A DNA stretch of 36,933 bases, taken from assembly GCA_021203845.1 (NCBI GenBank), contig JAJQAK010000179.1, positions 1 to 36,933 of the forward strand. Reading direction: 5' to 3'. The translations under genes were made by a program, and so were the position numbers. The notes under the pieces were generated by a model. That model was not told the DNA's origin, did not search any database, and was given only the letters and a program-made list of their open reading frames with translations. This document shows, in pieces, positions 9,478 to 18,656 of the stretch; position 1 is the stretch's first letter, and the number at the start of each line of letters is the position of its first letter. This DNA is from Clostridia bacterium (lineage in GTDB: Bacteria; Bacillota; Clostridia; Christensenellales; Borkfalkiaceae).

Positions 9478-10161
9478 TCAAATCATGGTTTTTATCTTTT
9501 CCTCTATAAGCGGCATGTAGAACCGCCTGTATCCCTCGTCGTTGGGGTGAGTGCAGTCGCCTCTCCCCCAGCCGTACGTGTCGTTCGTGTACAGATCGCG
9601 CATTTCGGGGTCAAACGTGTCAAGTCCGCTGTCCGCGTAAATGTCAACGAAATCCACGTCCCGGCTGCGACATATGTCGAGAGCCATTTCGCCGTACTCG
9701 CACTGGGCTTTCTCCTCGCGCCTTCCCATCCTGTGGTTTCTCATGTATAAAAGCCGGGCGTCCGGGAAAAATGTTTTAAGGGCGTACACTATTGCGTCAA
9801 AACAGACGGAAAAGGAATCGGTCTTCGCCACCTCAAAGATATCGACGGGCTTTTTCTCGGACACAAACTCACCGAGAGGCACGTCGAAATGTTCTCCGTC
9901 CGTCATGTAGCAGTCGTTGGTCATGCCGTCGAAAAGCACGACGTCGGGCCTCACTCCGTCCGTAATCGCCTTGCGGACCTGTTCCACTATCCAGCTGCGA
10001 CCTTCGTAATATCCGGTTCTCGCGCCGCCCACGCAGTATTTGAGAATGTCAGCGCCCAAATCGTCGCGAAGATACTCCCCGGGGCCGTAGTCGCCGTTAC
10101 CACTCCCGTACATAATGCTGTCGCCGATAAGAAGGACGGTCCTGCCTTTCAAAGCGCACAT
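9478..10161 (-). CDS. SGNH/GDSL-type hydrolase
   Basis: VLLIGDSIMYGSGNG (block I), DGMTNDC and WGRGDCTHPNDEGYRRF (C-terminal DxxH). The ATG at 10161 has GAGGCT upstream, as does aspS. Confidence 0.85.
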   Translation of the reverse strand: MCALKGRTVLLIGDSIMYGSGNGDYGPGEYLRDDLGADILKYCVGGARTGYYEGRSWIVEQVRKAITDGVRPDVVLFDGMTNDCYMTDGEHFDVPLGEFVSEKKPVDIFEVAKTDSFSVCFDAIVYALKTFFPDARLLYMRNHRMGRREEKAQCEYGEMALDICRSRDVDFVDIYADSGLDTFDPEMRDLYTNDTYGWGRGDCTHPNDEGYRRFYMPLIEEKIKTMI

Positions 10162-10224
10162 ATAAAGCCTCACAAAAAACACAAGCAAATTTTACGCCGC
10201 TTTGGGCGCGTATGTCAAACCGTG

Positions 10225-10719
10225 TCACCCCGTCTGGAGTCTTCCATCGCTATCACCGTATCCGTAGGGAATTATATTCATGCGGTGCGGCGAGCATATT
10301 ATGGCGCTACCCGTGTCCGTTATGGGGTCCATATAGTAACACTCCTTGTGGCTGGAGCAGTCGGCCTCTATGACGTCAACGGAAAGCTCCTCCTTGTCTA
10401 CAAAGATTACGTTGCAGTCCTCGTACGGACTTTCCTCGTCCACGAAAAACCTTATCGTGAGGGACGTGTTCGTTTCTTCCTCGACAATCACGTGTGCGGG
10501 GTCGCACTCCAAAATCTCAAAGTCGGAAAAATCGTAGTCGAAGACTATGTCGCTTTTGTAGTACACGTAGAAGCCCGCGAGGGCGTCCTTGGAACGGGTG
10601 AGAAAGACGGCCAGAAACAAAGCGACGACGGCGAGGACAATAAGGACGTATATCACGATGTCCCAGATCTTGAACCCCTTGTCCTTCTTTTTTATCTGAT
10701 CTATCTTCTTAATCGACAT
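10225..10719 (-). CDS. NusG domain II-containing membrane-anchored protein
   Basis: N-terminal TM helix, then a C-terminal ADCSSHKECYYMDPITDTGSAIICSPHRMNIIPYG NusG_II-like signature. Overlaps the apbE stop. Confidence 0.75.
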   Translation of the reverse strand: MSIKKIDQIKKKDKGFKIWDIVIYVLIVLAVVALFLAVFLTRSKDALAGFYVYYKSDIVFDYDFSDFEILECDPAHVIVEEETNTSLTIRFFVDEESPYEDCNVIFVDKEELSVDVIEADCSSHKECYYMDPITDTGSAIICSPHRMNIIPYGYGDSDGRLQTG

Positions 10720-11884
10720 AGGTTTCCAAAACTATGTTCCCGTCAGCGTCCACCGTGCAGCCGAGAGAGTAAGCAGGGTTTGTTATCGTGAAATACACGG
10801 GGTCGTTGCAGATGACGAAGTATCCGTTCGCGCCCTCGTACACGAACACGACCTTGGAATCTTTGAGATTCGCGTTTATAAAGTCGACAGCGCTTTCAAG
10901 GCCCATGGCCATTATCGCCGTTGTGTACGCGTCTATAAGCGCGGCGTCCCCGCCGATTATGGTGCAGGCTATTATACCGGTCTGCACAGGGCTCCCCGTA
11001 GCGGGGTCGATGACGTGACAGTACCTTGTGCCTTCGTACTCGAAATACTGCTCGTAGTCCCCGCTGGAAGAGAGGCACACATCGTTTATTTTAGACTCGA
11101 GATAAGTGCCGTAACCCCTTGGGTCGGTGAAATCTAAATACCACTCTCCGTCCTTTTCCGAGGCACACTTTTTTACGGCGATGGAACTCGACCCGAAGAC
11201 GAAACTGCCGTAATCGTATCCGTATTCGCCGAACATGTCGTACACGACCTTCGTCGCGTATCCCTTGCCTATGCCTCCGAGATCTATCTTGAGCGAGTAT
11301 TCCGTCCCTTCCACCTCTACGGTTTTGAGAGGCTTCACGGCATAATATCCGCCTATCTTTTTGCATATTTCTATGTCGGCAAAGGCCTCGGAAAGCTCCC
11401 GGAAGGCATTTACGTACTCTTCGTCCGGAAGCGAATCGTCTCTGTCGTACGGCATGGAGTCCTTCGTAAGCCTCGGCGCGAAACCGTAAAGGTCCGCGCT
11501 GTAATATACGCCGGGGTTGTATGCACCGTCTGTCGCCTCGTACGCGTCCATGGCGAACGAGAGGACATCGTAAGTAATCTCGTCGATTTCGACCGTGTCG
11601 CCCGGCTCAGCCTCGTTGAACGCGTTTACAAAGGACGTCTCCACCGACGCGCTAATGGAGTCCTCTATCGCGAGAACCTCGGCCTCGGCCGTACGGCAGA
11701 AATCGTATGCGGCATCTTCCTTTTCTTCGGTCGAAAAGTCTCCGGACACGCAAATAGTCCCCCATGTGTCCATGGCGTACATGTAATAATAAAGGTCGGT
11801 ATTGTTTGAACAACCCGCGAGCGCGACGCTGCAGAGTGCGACGGCGGCAGCAACCGGAACCGCCAAGAATTTTCCGTGTCTCAT
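10709..11884 (-). CDS. apbE: ApbE-type FAD:protein FMN transferase, lipoprotein
   Basis: Lipobox VALAGCSNN; DLGGIGKGYATKVVYD; VFGSSSIAVKK; HVIDPATGSPVQTGIIACTIIGGDAALIDAYTTAIMAMG. Confidence 0.92.
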   Translation of the reverse strand: MRHGKFLAVPVAAAVALCSVALAGCSNNTDLYYYMYAMDTWGTICVSGDFSTEEKEDAAYDFCRTAEAEVLAIEDSISASVETSFVNAFNEAEPGDTVEIDEITYDVLSFAMDAYEATDGAYNPGVYYSADLYGFAPRLTKDSMPYDRDDSLPDEEYVNAFRELSEAFADIEICKKIGGYYAVKPLKTVEVEGTEYSLKIDLGGIGKGYATKVVYDMFGEYGYDYGSFVFGSSSIAVKKCASEKDGEWYLDFTDPRGYGTYLESKINDVCLSSSGDYEQYFEYEGTRYCHVIDPATGSPVQTGIIACTIIGGDAALIDAYTTAIMAMGLESAVDFINANLKDSKVVFVYEGANGYFVICNDPVYFTITNPAYSLGCTVDADGNIVLETYVD

Positions 11885-11895
11885 GATGTGTGCCG

Positions 11896-12831
11896 TCAGA
11901 CGATGTCCTCCACCATCTTGGTAAGTTCTTCCGTGTTTTTAACGGTGAACAGTTCTTTCCTAATTTTCGCGGAATCCCTCTGTCCCTTCGTATAGAAAGC
12001 GACCATTTTTCGCATGAAGACGCACGCGAATCTCTCGCCGAAAGCCTCCCTCGTGTCCTCAATCTGTTTAAGTATGTCAGTCTTTTTGTCGTAAGGCGTG
12101 CCCGTGATGTCCGCGAATATCCATGGGTCGTACATCGCGCCTCTCGCCACCATGACGCCGTCCGCGCCTGTCTCGGAAAGAAGATATTCCGCGTCATCTT
12201 TCGTGAAAACCCCGCCGTTCGCGATGACGGGGATCGAAACGGCATCCTTTGCTTTACGGATTTCGTCGAAGTTCACGGGTCCCGCGTACATCTTGTCCCT
12301 CGTCCTTCCGTGCACCGTTACGAGTGACGCGCCGCTATCTTCGCACATCTTCGCGAAATCGGCGGTTACGATATAGTTTTCCGAAAGCCCTGTTCTGAAC
12401 TTCACGGTGACAATCTTTCCCGCGGAGACGACGGCCTTTATAATCTTTGACGCGAGCGGAAGGTCCGAAAGAAGCGCGCTGCCCTCGCCGTTTTTGTATA
12501 TCTTGGGCACGGGGCAGCCCATGTTTATGTCTATCACGGGAAAACGGGAAAGATGCTCACTTTCCGCGGCCCTTTTCATGAACTCGGGGTCCGACCCGAA
12601 GATCTGGCACGCGTTTATCCCCTCATAGGCGGGGTCTATTTCCAAAAGCTCCGCGGTCTTTTCGCTGCCAAAGCATAGGCCTTTGGCGGACACCATCTCC
12701 GTGAATGTGAGGCCCGCGCCCAAATCGTAACACATCCTTCTGAAAACCGAGTTGGTGTAGCCCGCGAGCGGCGCGAGGAATATGTTGTTTTTGGTCTCCT
12801 CTTTTCCGAGCCTTATTCTATTTAACGTCAT
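11896..12831 (-). CDS. dus: tRNA-dihydrouridine synthase
   Basis: APLAGYTNSVFRRM; DINMGCPVPKI; VKFRTG; VHGRTRDKMYAGP; VIANGGV; GVMVARGAMYDPWIF. Confidence 0.95.
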   Translation of the reverse strand: MTLNRIRLGKEETKNNIFLAPLAGYTNSVFRRMCYDLGAGLTFTEMVSAKGLCFGSEKTAELLEIDPAYEGINACQIFGSDPEFMKRAAESEHLSRFPVIDINMGCPVPKIYKNGEGSALLSDLPLASKIIKAVVSAGKIVTVKFRTGLSENYIVTADFAKMCEDSGASLVTVHGRTRDKMYAGPVNFDEIRKAKDAVSIPVIANGGVFTKDDAEYLLSETGADGVMVARGAMYDPWIFADITGTPYDKKTDILKQIEDTREAFGERFACVFMRKMVAFYTKGQRDSAKIRKELFTVKNTEELTKMVEDIV

Positions 12832-14230
12832 CCGACTTCGCCCTGTACCAGTAAAAATCCAGCTCGAGCTCGTTCAAATCGTTCATCTTCTTCCCGTCGG
12901 CGGTGACGAGCTTTTCGCACTTTTCAAACCTTTCCGTGAACTTGTCGCATGCCGCGGCGAGTACCTCCTCGCAGTCGACGCCCGCGAGTCTGCATGTGTT
13001 CACCGCGGAAAAAAGAACGTCCCCCGCCTCTTCGGCTATTCGCACGGAATCCTCGTCCACCTGGGCCTGTATCATCTCGTTTATCTCGTCTGTCATGCGC
13101 TCCGCGGCGGACACGGACGACGAAAAGTCCATCCCCGACTTCGCGGCGCGTTTCTGGATTTTCTGCGCGCGCATGACGGCGGGCAGACTTATGGAAACAG
13201 CTTTGACGGAGTCGGCGTACGTCTCGAAGGCCTTCTCCTCCGCCTTGTTTTTGTCCCAGACGCCGAGTGCCTCATCCTCGCTTCCCGCCTTGTCGGTGCC
13301 GAATATGTGCGAATGCCGGAATATGAGCTTTTTGACGAGGTCGGTTATCATGTCGCCGTTGGAAAATCCGCCCGACTCCTCCTTCATGACCGCGTGGAAG
13401 GCAGCCTGCAAAAGTACGTCCCCCGCCTCCTCGAGCATGGCGTCGTCGTCATCTCGGTTTATGGCGTCCACGAGCTCGTACGCCTCCTCTATAGTGTTCT
13501 TCTTTATGGAGTCGTTGGTCTGCGCTCTGTCCCAGGGACATCCGCCGGGAGCGCGGAGAAGTTTCACTATATGCACAAGGTCTTCGTAGTCGTAGCGCTG
13601 CTTTTTGAAAAAATCCTTTTCGTCCACCGCCACGGCGCAGTCTATCCCGTACGGGGCCTGCCTGTCTATCTCGTAAATCTTTATATCCTGCGTTTTCCCG
13701 CCCTTTATGAACGTGCACGTTTCCTCTTCCCCGAAAAGCTCTGTGAGCCTTTCCTTGGTAAGTTCTGCCGCCCTGGGATCGTCTATGTCGTAGACGACGC
13801 ACGCCGTTGAAGGGCGGAGTGTCTCGACGTCGTACGCGGAGCACGAGGTCACGACGGAAGACCGGATCTTGGCGAGGGTCCTAAACTTCTGCGTCTTTGA
13901 CACCCCCTCGAAGACCGTGACGTCTTTGCATTTGGAAAGGATTACCCTGCACGCCTCGTCGTCCGATACGCATCCGTCCACGCAGTACACGACGGGACAG
14001 GTTTTGCTCTCGGAAATGACTTTCTGAGCGAGGTTTCTGTTCAAAGTGTCGAAGTTTCTGCTCGACTCGAACACAGCGTCCAGCGTCTCCACGTCGTAGC
14101 CGCGGAGCGCCTCATATGCGCACATCCTCTCCGATCGCGCGATTATCTTTTTGGCCCCGTCAAGCGCATTTTTTGCGCCGCAGGACATGTCACCGACCTC
14201 GGTCCCGAGGCCGACGAGCGTTATGTTCAT
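12818..14230 (-). CDS. mazG: MazG-family nucleoside triphosphate pyrophosphohydrolase with N-terminal tetrapyrrole-methylase-like domain (YabN type)
   Basis: MNITLVGLG N-terminus; LRAPGGCPWDRAQTNDSIKKNTIEEAYELVDAI...EEAGDVLLQAAFHAV and a second MazG half. RBS GGAGG upstream of the ATG at 14230. Overlaps dus by 14 nt. Confidence 0.93.
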   Translation of the reverse strand: MNITLVGLGTEVGDMSCGAKNALDGAKKIIARSERMCAYEALRGYDVETLDAVFESSRNFDTLNRNLAQKVISESKTCPVVYCVDGCVSDDEACRVILSKCKDVTVFEGVSKTQKFRTLAKIRSSVVTSCSAYDVETLRPSTACVVYDIDDPRAAELTKERLTELFGEEETCTFIKGGKTQDIKIYEIDRQAPYGIDCAVAVDEKDFFKKQRYDYEDLVHIVKLLRAPGGCPWDRAQTNDSIKKNTIEEAYELVDAINRDDDDAMLEEAGDVLLQAAFHAVMKEESGGFSNGDMITDLVKKLIFRHSHIFGTDKAGSEDEALGVWDKNKAEEKAFETYADSVKAVSISLPAVMRAQKIQKRAAKSGMDFSSSVSAAERMTDEINEMIQAQVDEDSVRIAEEAGDVLFSAVNTCRLAGVDCEEVLAAACDKFTERFEKCEKLVTADGKKMNDLNELELDFYWYRAKSDDVK

Positions 14231-14261
14231 GATGTTTTCCTCCGCAGTCTTAACGAATAAT

Positions 14262-14290
14262 AATATAGCAAAACGCGACGGATATTTCAA
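14262..14290 (-). promoter_or_regulatory. putative sigma-70-type promoter for the mazG-dus-apbE-NusG_II-SGNH-aspS operon
   Basis: Minus strand TTGAAA - 17 nt - TATATT, with a TGC-extended -10. Confidence 0.65.
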
Positions 14291-14362
14291 CACATTTTGA
14301 CCGTCCCCGCCTGCCGAAAGAGGGATTGCGTCTGCGCATTATTTTTAACCGACGGGAAACAT

Positions 14363-14390
14363 AAAAAAGACCGGGCCGACCGATCTTTTT
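14363..14390 (-). terminator. intrinsic terminator closing the LRR/DUF1292-like cassette
   Basis: Minus strand RNA AAAAAGAUCGG-UCGGC-CCGGUCUUUUUU: 11-bp stem with one U.G wobble plus a U-tract, downstream of the stop at 14478. Confidence 0.75.
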
Positions 14391-14477
14391 CGTATCCGCA
14401 CCAAGCGCTACTCCCGTCTTCCGATGTATTCGTGGCGGTGCGTCTCCCAGCGGACATAAAAGCATTCCAAAAACGTT

Positions 14478-15221
14478 TCACTTACGGCGAGTGCTCTCGT
14501 ACTCGTCCATGATTTGTTTTTCGAGTTTGTCGTCGTACAGAAGGTCCATCCCCCAGACGTTAAGCATGTCGATTTTAAAAACCTCCGGACCGGGATTGTC
14601 CTTCGCTTTGGGCAACACAGCCTCCAGAACGCCGTAATATCTCCCGTCTCTGTAGATGATCGCGAGACGCCTGTAAACCAATTCCATGCCGTTATAATCA
14701 ATCTTAAGTTTGTCACCCGTGACCGGGTCGAGAAGCTCTTTGAGAAAATCCTGGTCGCAAAAATCGCTGTACGCGGAACCGAGCTCGTCCATAACGGAGT
14801 CCGCTACTTCGTCGTCGGTTTCAACGGCGAAATACTCGGAACCGTCGCCGTCGAAGCACAGACGAAAGACCACGACATCTTCTTCCTCGAAGTTCACGAA
14901 TCGCGTGAGAGGTTCAAAGACACAGTAATTCGTCCCGTCTTTTTCGGTCTTCAGAAGAAGCCGAAACACGAAATACCTGCCGAGGCCGTCTCTCAAAAGA
15001 AGCGGCATGTCCTCCACCACGTCCACGTCGTCCATCTTATGAATGCCCTCAAGTTCGCCGTCCCCGTCCACGTCTTCAACGTCTCCGTATATCCACTCGG
15101 CGTCCCGGCTGTGTTTGTCGATATACTCGGAAAGCTTTATGCCGTCCGTGGCCGTGAAGCGCTGGTCTTCAAAAGTTTTGTCGTACAAAAGTTTTTTTGA
15201 AAGTTTGAGATCAAGTCTCAT
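14478..15221 (-). CDS. DUF1292-like repeat protein (two units), cytosolic
   Basis: LLYDKTFEDQRFTATDGIKLSEYID resembles LVYDDFFEKSTFVPSNGKNIYELL in the giant paralogs. Two D/N-G-x5-F/Y-R-L...YYCVFEPL / YYGVLEAV units in the DUF1292 style. RBS GGGGGGAAGG. Confidence 0.65.
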   Translation of the reverse strand: MRLDLKLSKKLLYDKTFEDQRFTATDGIKLSEYIDKHSRDAEWIYGDVEDVDGDGELEGIHKMDDVDVVEDMPLLLRDGLGRYFVFRLLLKTEKDGTNYCVFEPLTRFVNFEEEDVVVFRLCFDGDGSEYFAVETDDEVADSVMDELGSAYSDFCDQDFLKELLDPVTGDKLKIDYNGMELVYRRLAIIYRDGRYYGVLEAVLPKAKDNPGPEVFKIDMLNVWGMDLLYDDKLEKQIMDEYESTRRK

Positions 15222-15294
15222 ATCCTTCCCCCCTCTGTTTGCCCGAAAGGCGTGGGCTTATTCAGATACGCGGCGGCTCCGCCGCGGACATACG

Positions 15295-16890
15295 CTACCA
15301 GATTTCGACGTCGCCGTCCTCGTCGTAATGCCAAAAGTTTCCCTCTTTCTTCGGGAGTTTCTCGCTGTAATAATATGCGGGTGCATCGAAGAACGGGTCG
15401 TTTCCTCTCGCGCCTATTCCTATCTGGTACATGCCCCTCTTCCCGCCTTTGTAAAATATCGCCTTTAACCTGTCGCAGCCGTAAAACGCAAAGTGCTCTA
15501 TCTTGTCGAGATATTTGGGGATGACGATGTACTCAAGATTCTTGCACCCATAAAACGTCTCGGCGCATATAGTGTAAACGCTGTCGGGAATCATTATGAA
15601 TTTCAAAGATTCACAGTGCGCGAACATGTCGTCGAATATCTCGTCGAGATTTTCTGGGAGAGTGACAGATTCCAGCGACGAGCACCCATGGAATACGCGG
15701 CAACCGAGATTGTCGACGTTGTCGGGTATACATACTGACTTAAGGGAATCGCAGGAGGCGAACGCTGCCTCATCTATGTATTCGAGACTGTCTGGAAAAG
15801 AAACGCTTTCCAAAGATGAACATCCGTAAAAAGCTTCCGAGCCTATGTAAGTAACACCTTCGGGAATTACAACCCTCGTCACTTTGTCGAGATAGCGAAA
15901 CGCATGGTCGGCGATTTCCGTGAGACCGTCGATTGTCGGAAGCACGAGCTCGGTCCTATCTCCCCTGTATCCGAGACACATGCGTTTGTCACCATTCACA
16001 TACACGACGTATCCGTCCTCCGTCACGGACAGACCGCTTTCTTCTCCTTCCGATATGACGGCACGAAGAGACCCGCCTATGCCTCCGTTCTCGTAGTTGC
16101 GTACCTTTTCGATGTTCATGGAAGAGAGGTTACGGACTTCGACAAGCTTTTCGCAGCCGCAGAACGCCATTTTACCGATGGTCTTCATGCCGGCGGGAAT
16201 CGTGACAGACGTGAGCTCGTCATAGAACGCGAAGGCATACGCCTTAACCTCGGTCACTCCCTCCGGGATGACGAGGTCGTAGAGCGGTTTTCCGCTCACG
16301 AACATCTTTCTGGCGCAAAATACGGGGTTGGAGTAATTACCCTGAAAATCTATTTCCAGCCATGCCGAGATATCGTCGACAAAAAGATTGTCGAACACCG
16401 TACAACCACGGAAGGCGTCCTCCCCGATCTTTACGACGCTGGAAGGAATGTGCACGCTTTTAAGAAACGTGATTCCGCAAAAGGCAAATTTTTTAATCTC
16501 CTCCGTGCCTTCCGGTATATCGAGGTCGGTGACCTGCTTGCCCTCGACGTAAAGAGACGCGTATACGTGCGTCAGCGTGTTGTGTCCTAAGGGATTGGCG
16601 TACCTGTTCGCAAAATCTATCGCGAGCCAAGCATCAAGCCCCGGCGTCTCGACTCTTTCTATATAGTCGCAGCCGGAAAACGCGTCCTCCTCCATGAATC
16701 TTATGCTGGAAGGTACGGTCACGCATCTGAGATCTTTCGCCTTCGTGAACGCGTTCTTTCCTATGCCCACGACCGGCATGTCGCCGTGTTCCGAAGGAAT
16801 CGCCACCTCGTCCCCTTCCAGGGCGTCCGTGACTCCCGCGACAATCCATCCGTCGTCGCTTTTTCTGAATCTCAACGCAGACCTTGCCAT
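15295..16890 (-). CDS. BspA-type leucine-rich repeat (LRR_5) protein, no signal peptide
   Basis: Many I...AF.GC..L..V.IP..V..I repeats; C-terminal YYYSEKLPKKEGNFWHYDEDGDVEIW. The ATG at 16890 (MARSALRF) sits 1 nt after the upstream stop; the longer ORF to 17088 reads into the upstream gene. Confidence 0.9.
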   Translation of the reverse strand: MARSALRFRKSDDGWIVAGVTDALEGDEVAIPSEHGDMPVVGIGKNAFTKAKDLRCVTVPSSIRFMEEDAFSGCDYIERVETPGLDAWLAIDFANRYANPLGHNTLTHVYASLYVEGKQVTDLDIPEGTEEIKKFAFCGITFLKSVHIPSSVVKIGEDAFRGCTVFDNLFVDDISAWLEIDFQGNYSNPVFCARKMFVSGKPLYDLVIPEGVTEVKAYAFAFYDELTSVTIPAGMKTIGKMAFCGCEKLVEVRNLSSMNIEKVRNYENGGIGGSLRAVISEGEESGLSVTEDGYVVYVNGDKRMCLGYRGDRTELVLPTIDGLTEIADHAFRYLDKVTRVVIPEGVTYIGSEAFYGCSSLESVSFPDSLEYIDEAAFASCDSLKSVCIPDNVDNLGCRVFHGCSSLESVTLPENLDEIFDDMFAHCESLKFIMIPDSVYTICAETFYGCKNLEYIVIPKYLDKIEHFAFYGCDRLKAIFYKGGKRGMYQIGIGARGNDPFFDAPAYYYSEKLPKKEGNFWHYDEDGDVEIW

Positions 16891-16891
16891 G

Positions 16892-18634
16892 TCACCACGC
16901 CTCTCTCCAAATGACCGGATTCCCCTTTGCGTCGTAATGCCAGAACTTCCCCTTCCCGGTGGGTTTCGTCTTTCTGAAAAAGTATATCTCAGCGCGGTGA
17001 ATCGCCTCATTGACCCTTTCGATTTCGGTTTTGTGCCAGGAAGACTCTGTCCCTTCGTAAAAAATTCTCTTAAGGTCGTCGCAGTCACAGAAAATCTCCT
17101 TACCGATGTACTGCAACGACTTGGGCAGAATTACTTCTTTGAGGTCGGTCAAACGGAACGCGCACTCGTCCATATAAACAAGCTCTTTGGAAAGTCTCAC
17201 GTGTTCCAGATCGAAACAACCGGAGAAGGCAAATTTTTCTATGTATCCGACTCCCGGGATGTCCGCCACCGTCATCAAATCGTTGCGGTTGAACGCGAAC
17301 TCTCCGATTTTTTTGACGTTTTCCGAAAGCCTTATCTCATCGAGACAGCACCTGTAAAAAGCGCAGATGCCTATGGATGTTACTTTCTCCGGAATGTTTA
17401 TGTGCTCGAGGCTTGAGCACCAGCAGAAAGCGCAATCACCTATGGCAGTGGTGCTTTCCGGCAGAACTATTTTTTTTATGTTTGCACAGTATTCAAACGC
17501 GCCGTTGAATATCTGTCCGCCGCGTATCACCACGGTACGGAGTTCAGGCGGAATGAAGTATGTATGGAAAAAATACGAATCGTCGATGTCTTCCTCTCTG
17601 ATGCCGGACCTTATGAGACTTTCTCTTATTTCGTCCTCATCGTCGTGATAACCCGGAGCACAGCACTGCGACGCGACGTCGTCAGACTTTTCTTCCTCTC
17701 CGAAGATGTATCCAAAAAGCGTCTCCTCGCAAGGTTTTTCCGCTATACGACCGCCAACGAATGGCAGATACATGGTTTCAATCGATATGCACCCTGCAAA
17801 GGCCCCTTTGCCTATGAACCGCACCGTCTCGGGAACGATGACGTGACAAATCTCCGAACGGTTTCTGAACGCGTGCTCGGCGATTCCCAAAACCGGAAGG
17901 CCTTTGTTCCGTGCCGGTATGCGCAGGAACTCATCCTTATTGGCACCCTTACCCGTCACGACGTATCCGCCTTCCGTTTCGGCGTACCTGAGTCCATTGC
18001 TCTCGGGAACCGCATTGCAATCAAACTCCGGATCGAAATTGACACGGAAATTGTAGTTGAGCGAGTCCGTAAACCGTTTGAGAGGAGACAGATGTTCGTT
18101 GAATCTCCACTCCGCGCCAAATCCATGTGGATATCTGTGGCTTCCCGGGTTGATGTCCGGAAGAATGACCACCCCTTCTTCCGAATCATCGTCCTCGTCG
18201 TAATAATATTTCACGGTGAACTCAACCATATCGGGACCGCTGTATTTGCGCGCGGCTTTGAAAATTTCATTTCCCGCATCGATTGACATAATTTGCCAGT
18301 CCCGGGGAGTTCCTCCGTAAATGATTTCGGCGAGAGAGGAACATCCGTAGAACACGAACGGGCCAATACGCCCGACTCCGTTTCCGACGACCACCGTACT
18401 GAGATTTACACACGACTCGAATGCGCTCTCCCCGACGTATCTCACGCTTCCCGGTATATCGACGGATTCGATGTCAGTACAGCTCTCAAAGGCACTCGCG
18501 CAAATCCCCACAACTGGCATGCCACGGTATTTGGGAGGAATAACGATGCAGATATCCCTGCACGTACCGATTCCTGTGACTATGTATCCTTCCTCAGTTT
18601 TCTCAAACTTAAGACCCTTGCTTTCTCCAAGCAT
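16892..18634 (-). CDS. BspA-type LRR_5 protein, no signal peptide
   Basis: LRR_5 repeats; C-terminal FFRKTKPTGKGKFWHYDAKGNPVIW; RBS GGAGG upstream. Confidence 0.9.
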   Translation of the reverse strand: MLGESKGLKFEKTEEGYIVTGIGTCRDICIVIPPKYRGMPVVGICASAFESCTDIESVDIPGSVRYVGESAFESCVNLSTVVVGNGVGRIGPFVFYGCSSLAEIIYGGTPRDWQIMSIDAGNEIFKAARKYSGPDMVEFTVKYYYDEDDDSEEGVVILPDINPGSHRYPHGFGAEWRFNEHLSPLKRFTDSLNYNFRVNFDPEFDCNAVPESNGLRYAETEGGYVVTGKGANKDEFLRIPARNKGLPVLGIAEHAFRNRSEICHVIVPETVRFIGKGAFAGCISIETMYLPFVGGRIAEKPCEETLFGYIFGEEEKSDDVASQCCAPGYHDDEDEIRESLIRSGIREEDIDDSYFFHTYFIPPELRTVVIRGGQIFNGAFEYCANIKKIVLPESTTAIGDCAFCWCSSLEHINIPEKVTSIGICAFYRCCLDEIRLSENVKKIGEFAFNRNDLMTVADIPGVGYIEKFAFSGCFDLEHVRLSKELVYMDECAFRLTDLKEVILPKSLQYIGKEIFCDCDDLKRIFYEGTESSWHKTEIERVNEAIHRAEIYFFRKTKPTGKGKFWHYDAKGNPVIWREAW

Positions 18635-18656
18635 GTCATGAAGCCTCCGTTTTATC

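Noticed and set aside
12782-13810. 342-aa plus-strand ORF opposite mazG
   Set aside because: Antisense shadow ORF over a clear MazG/YabN gene.
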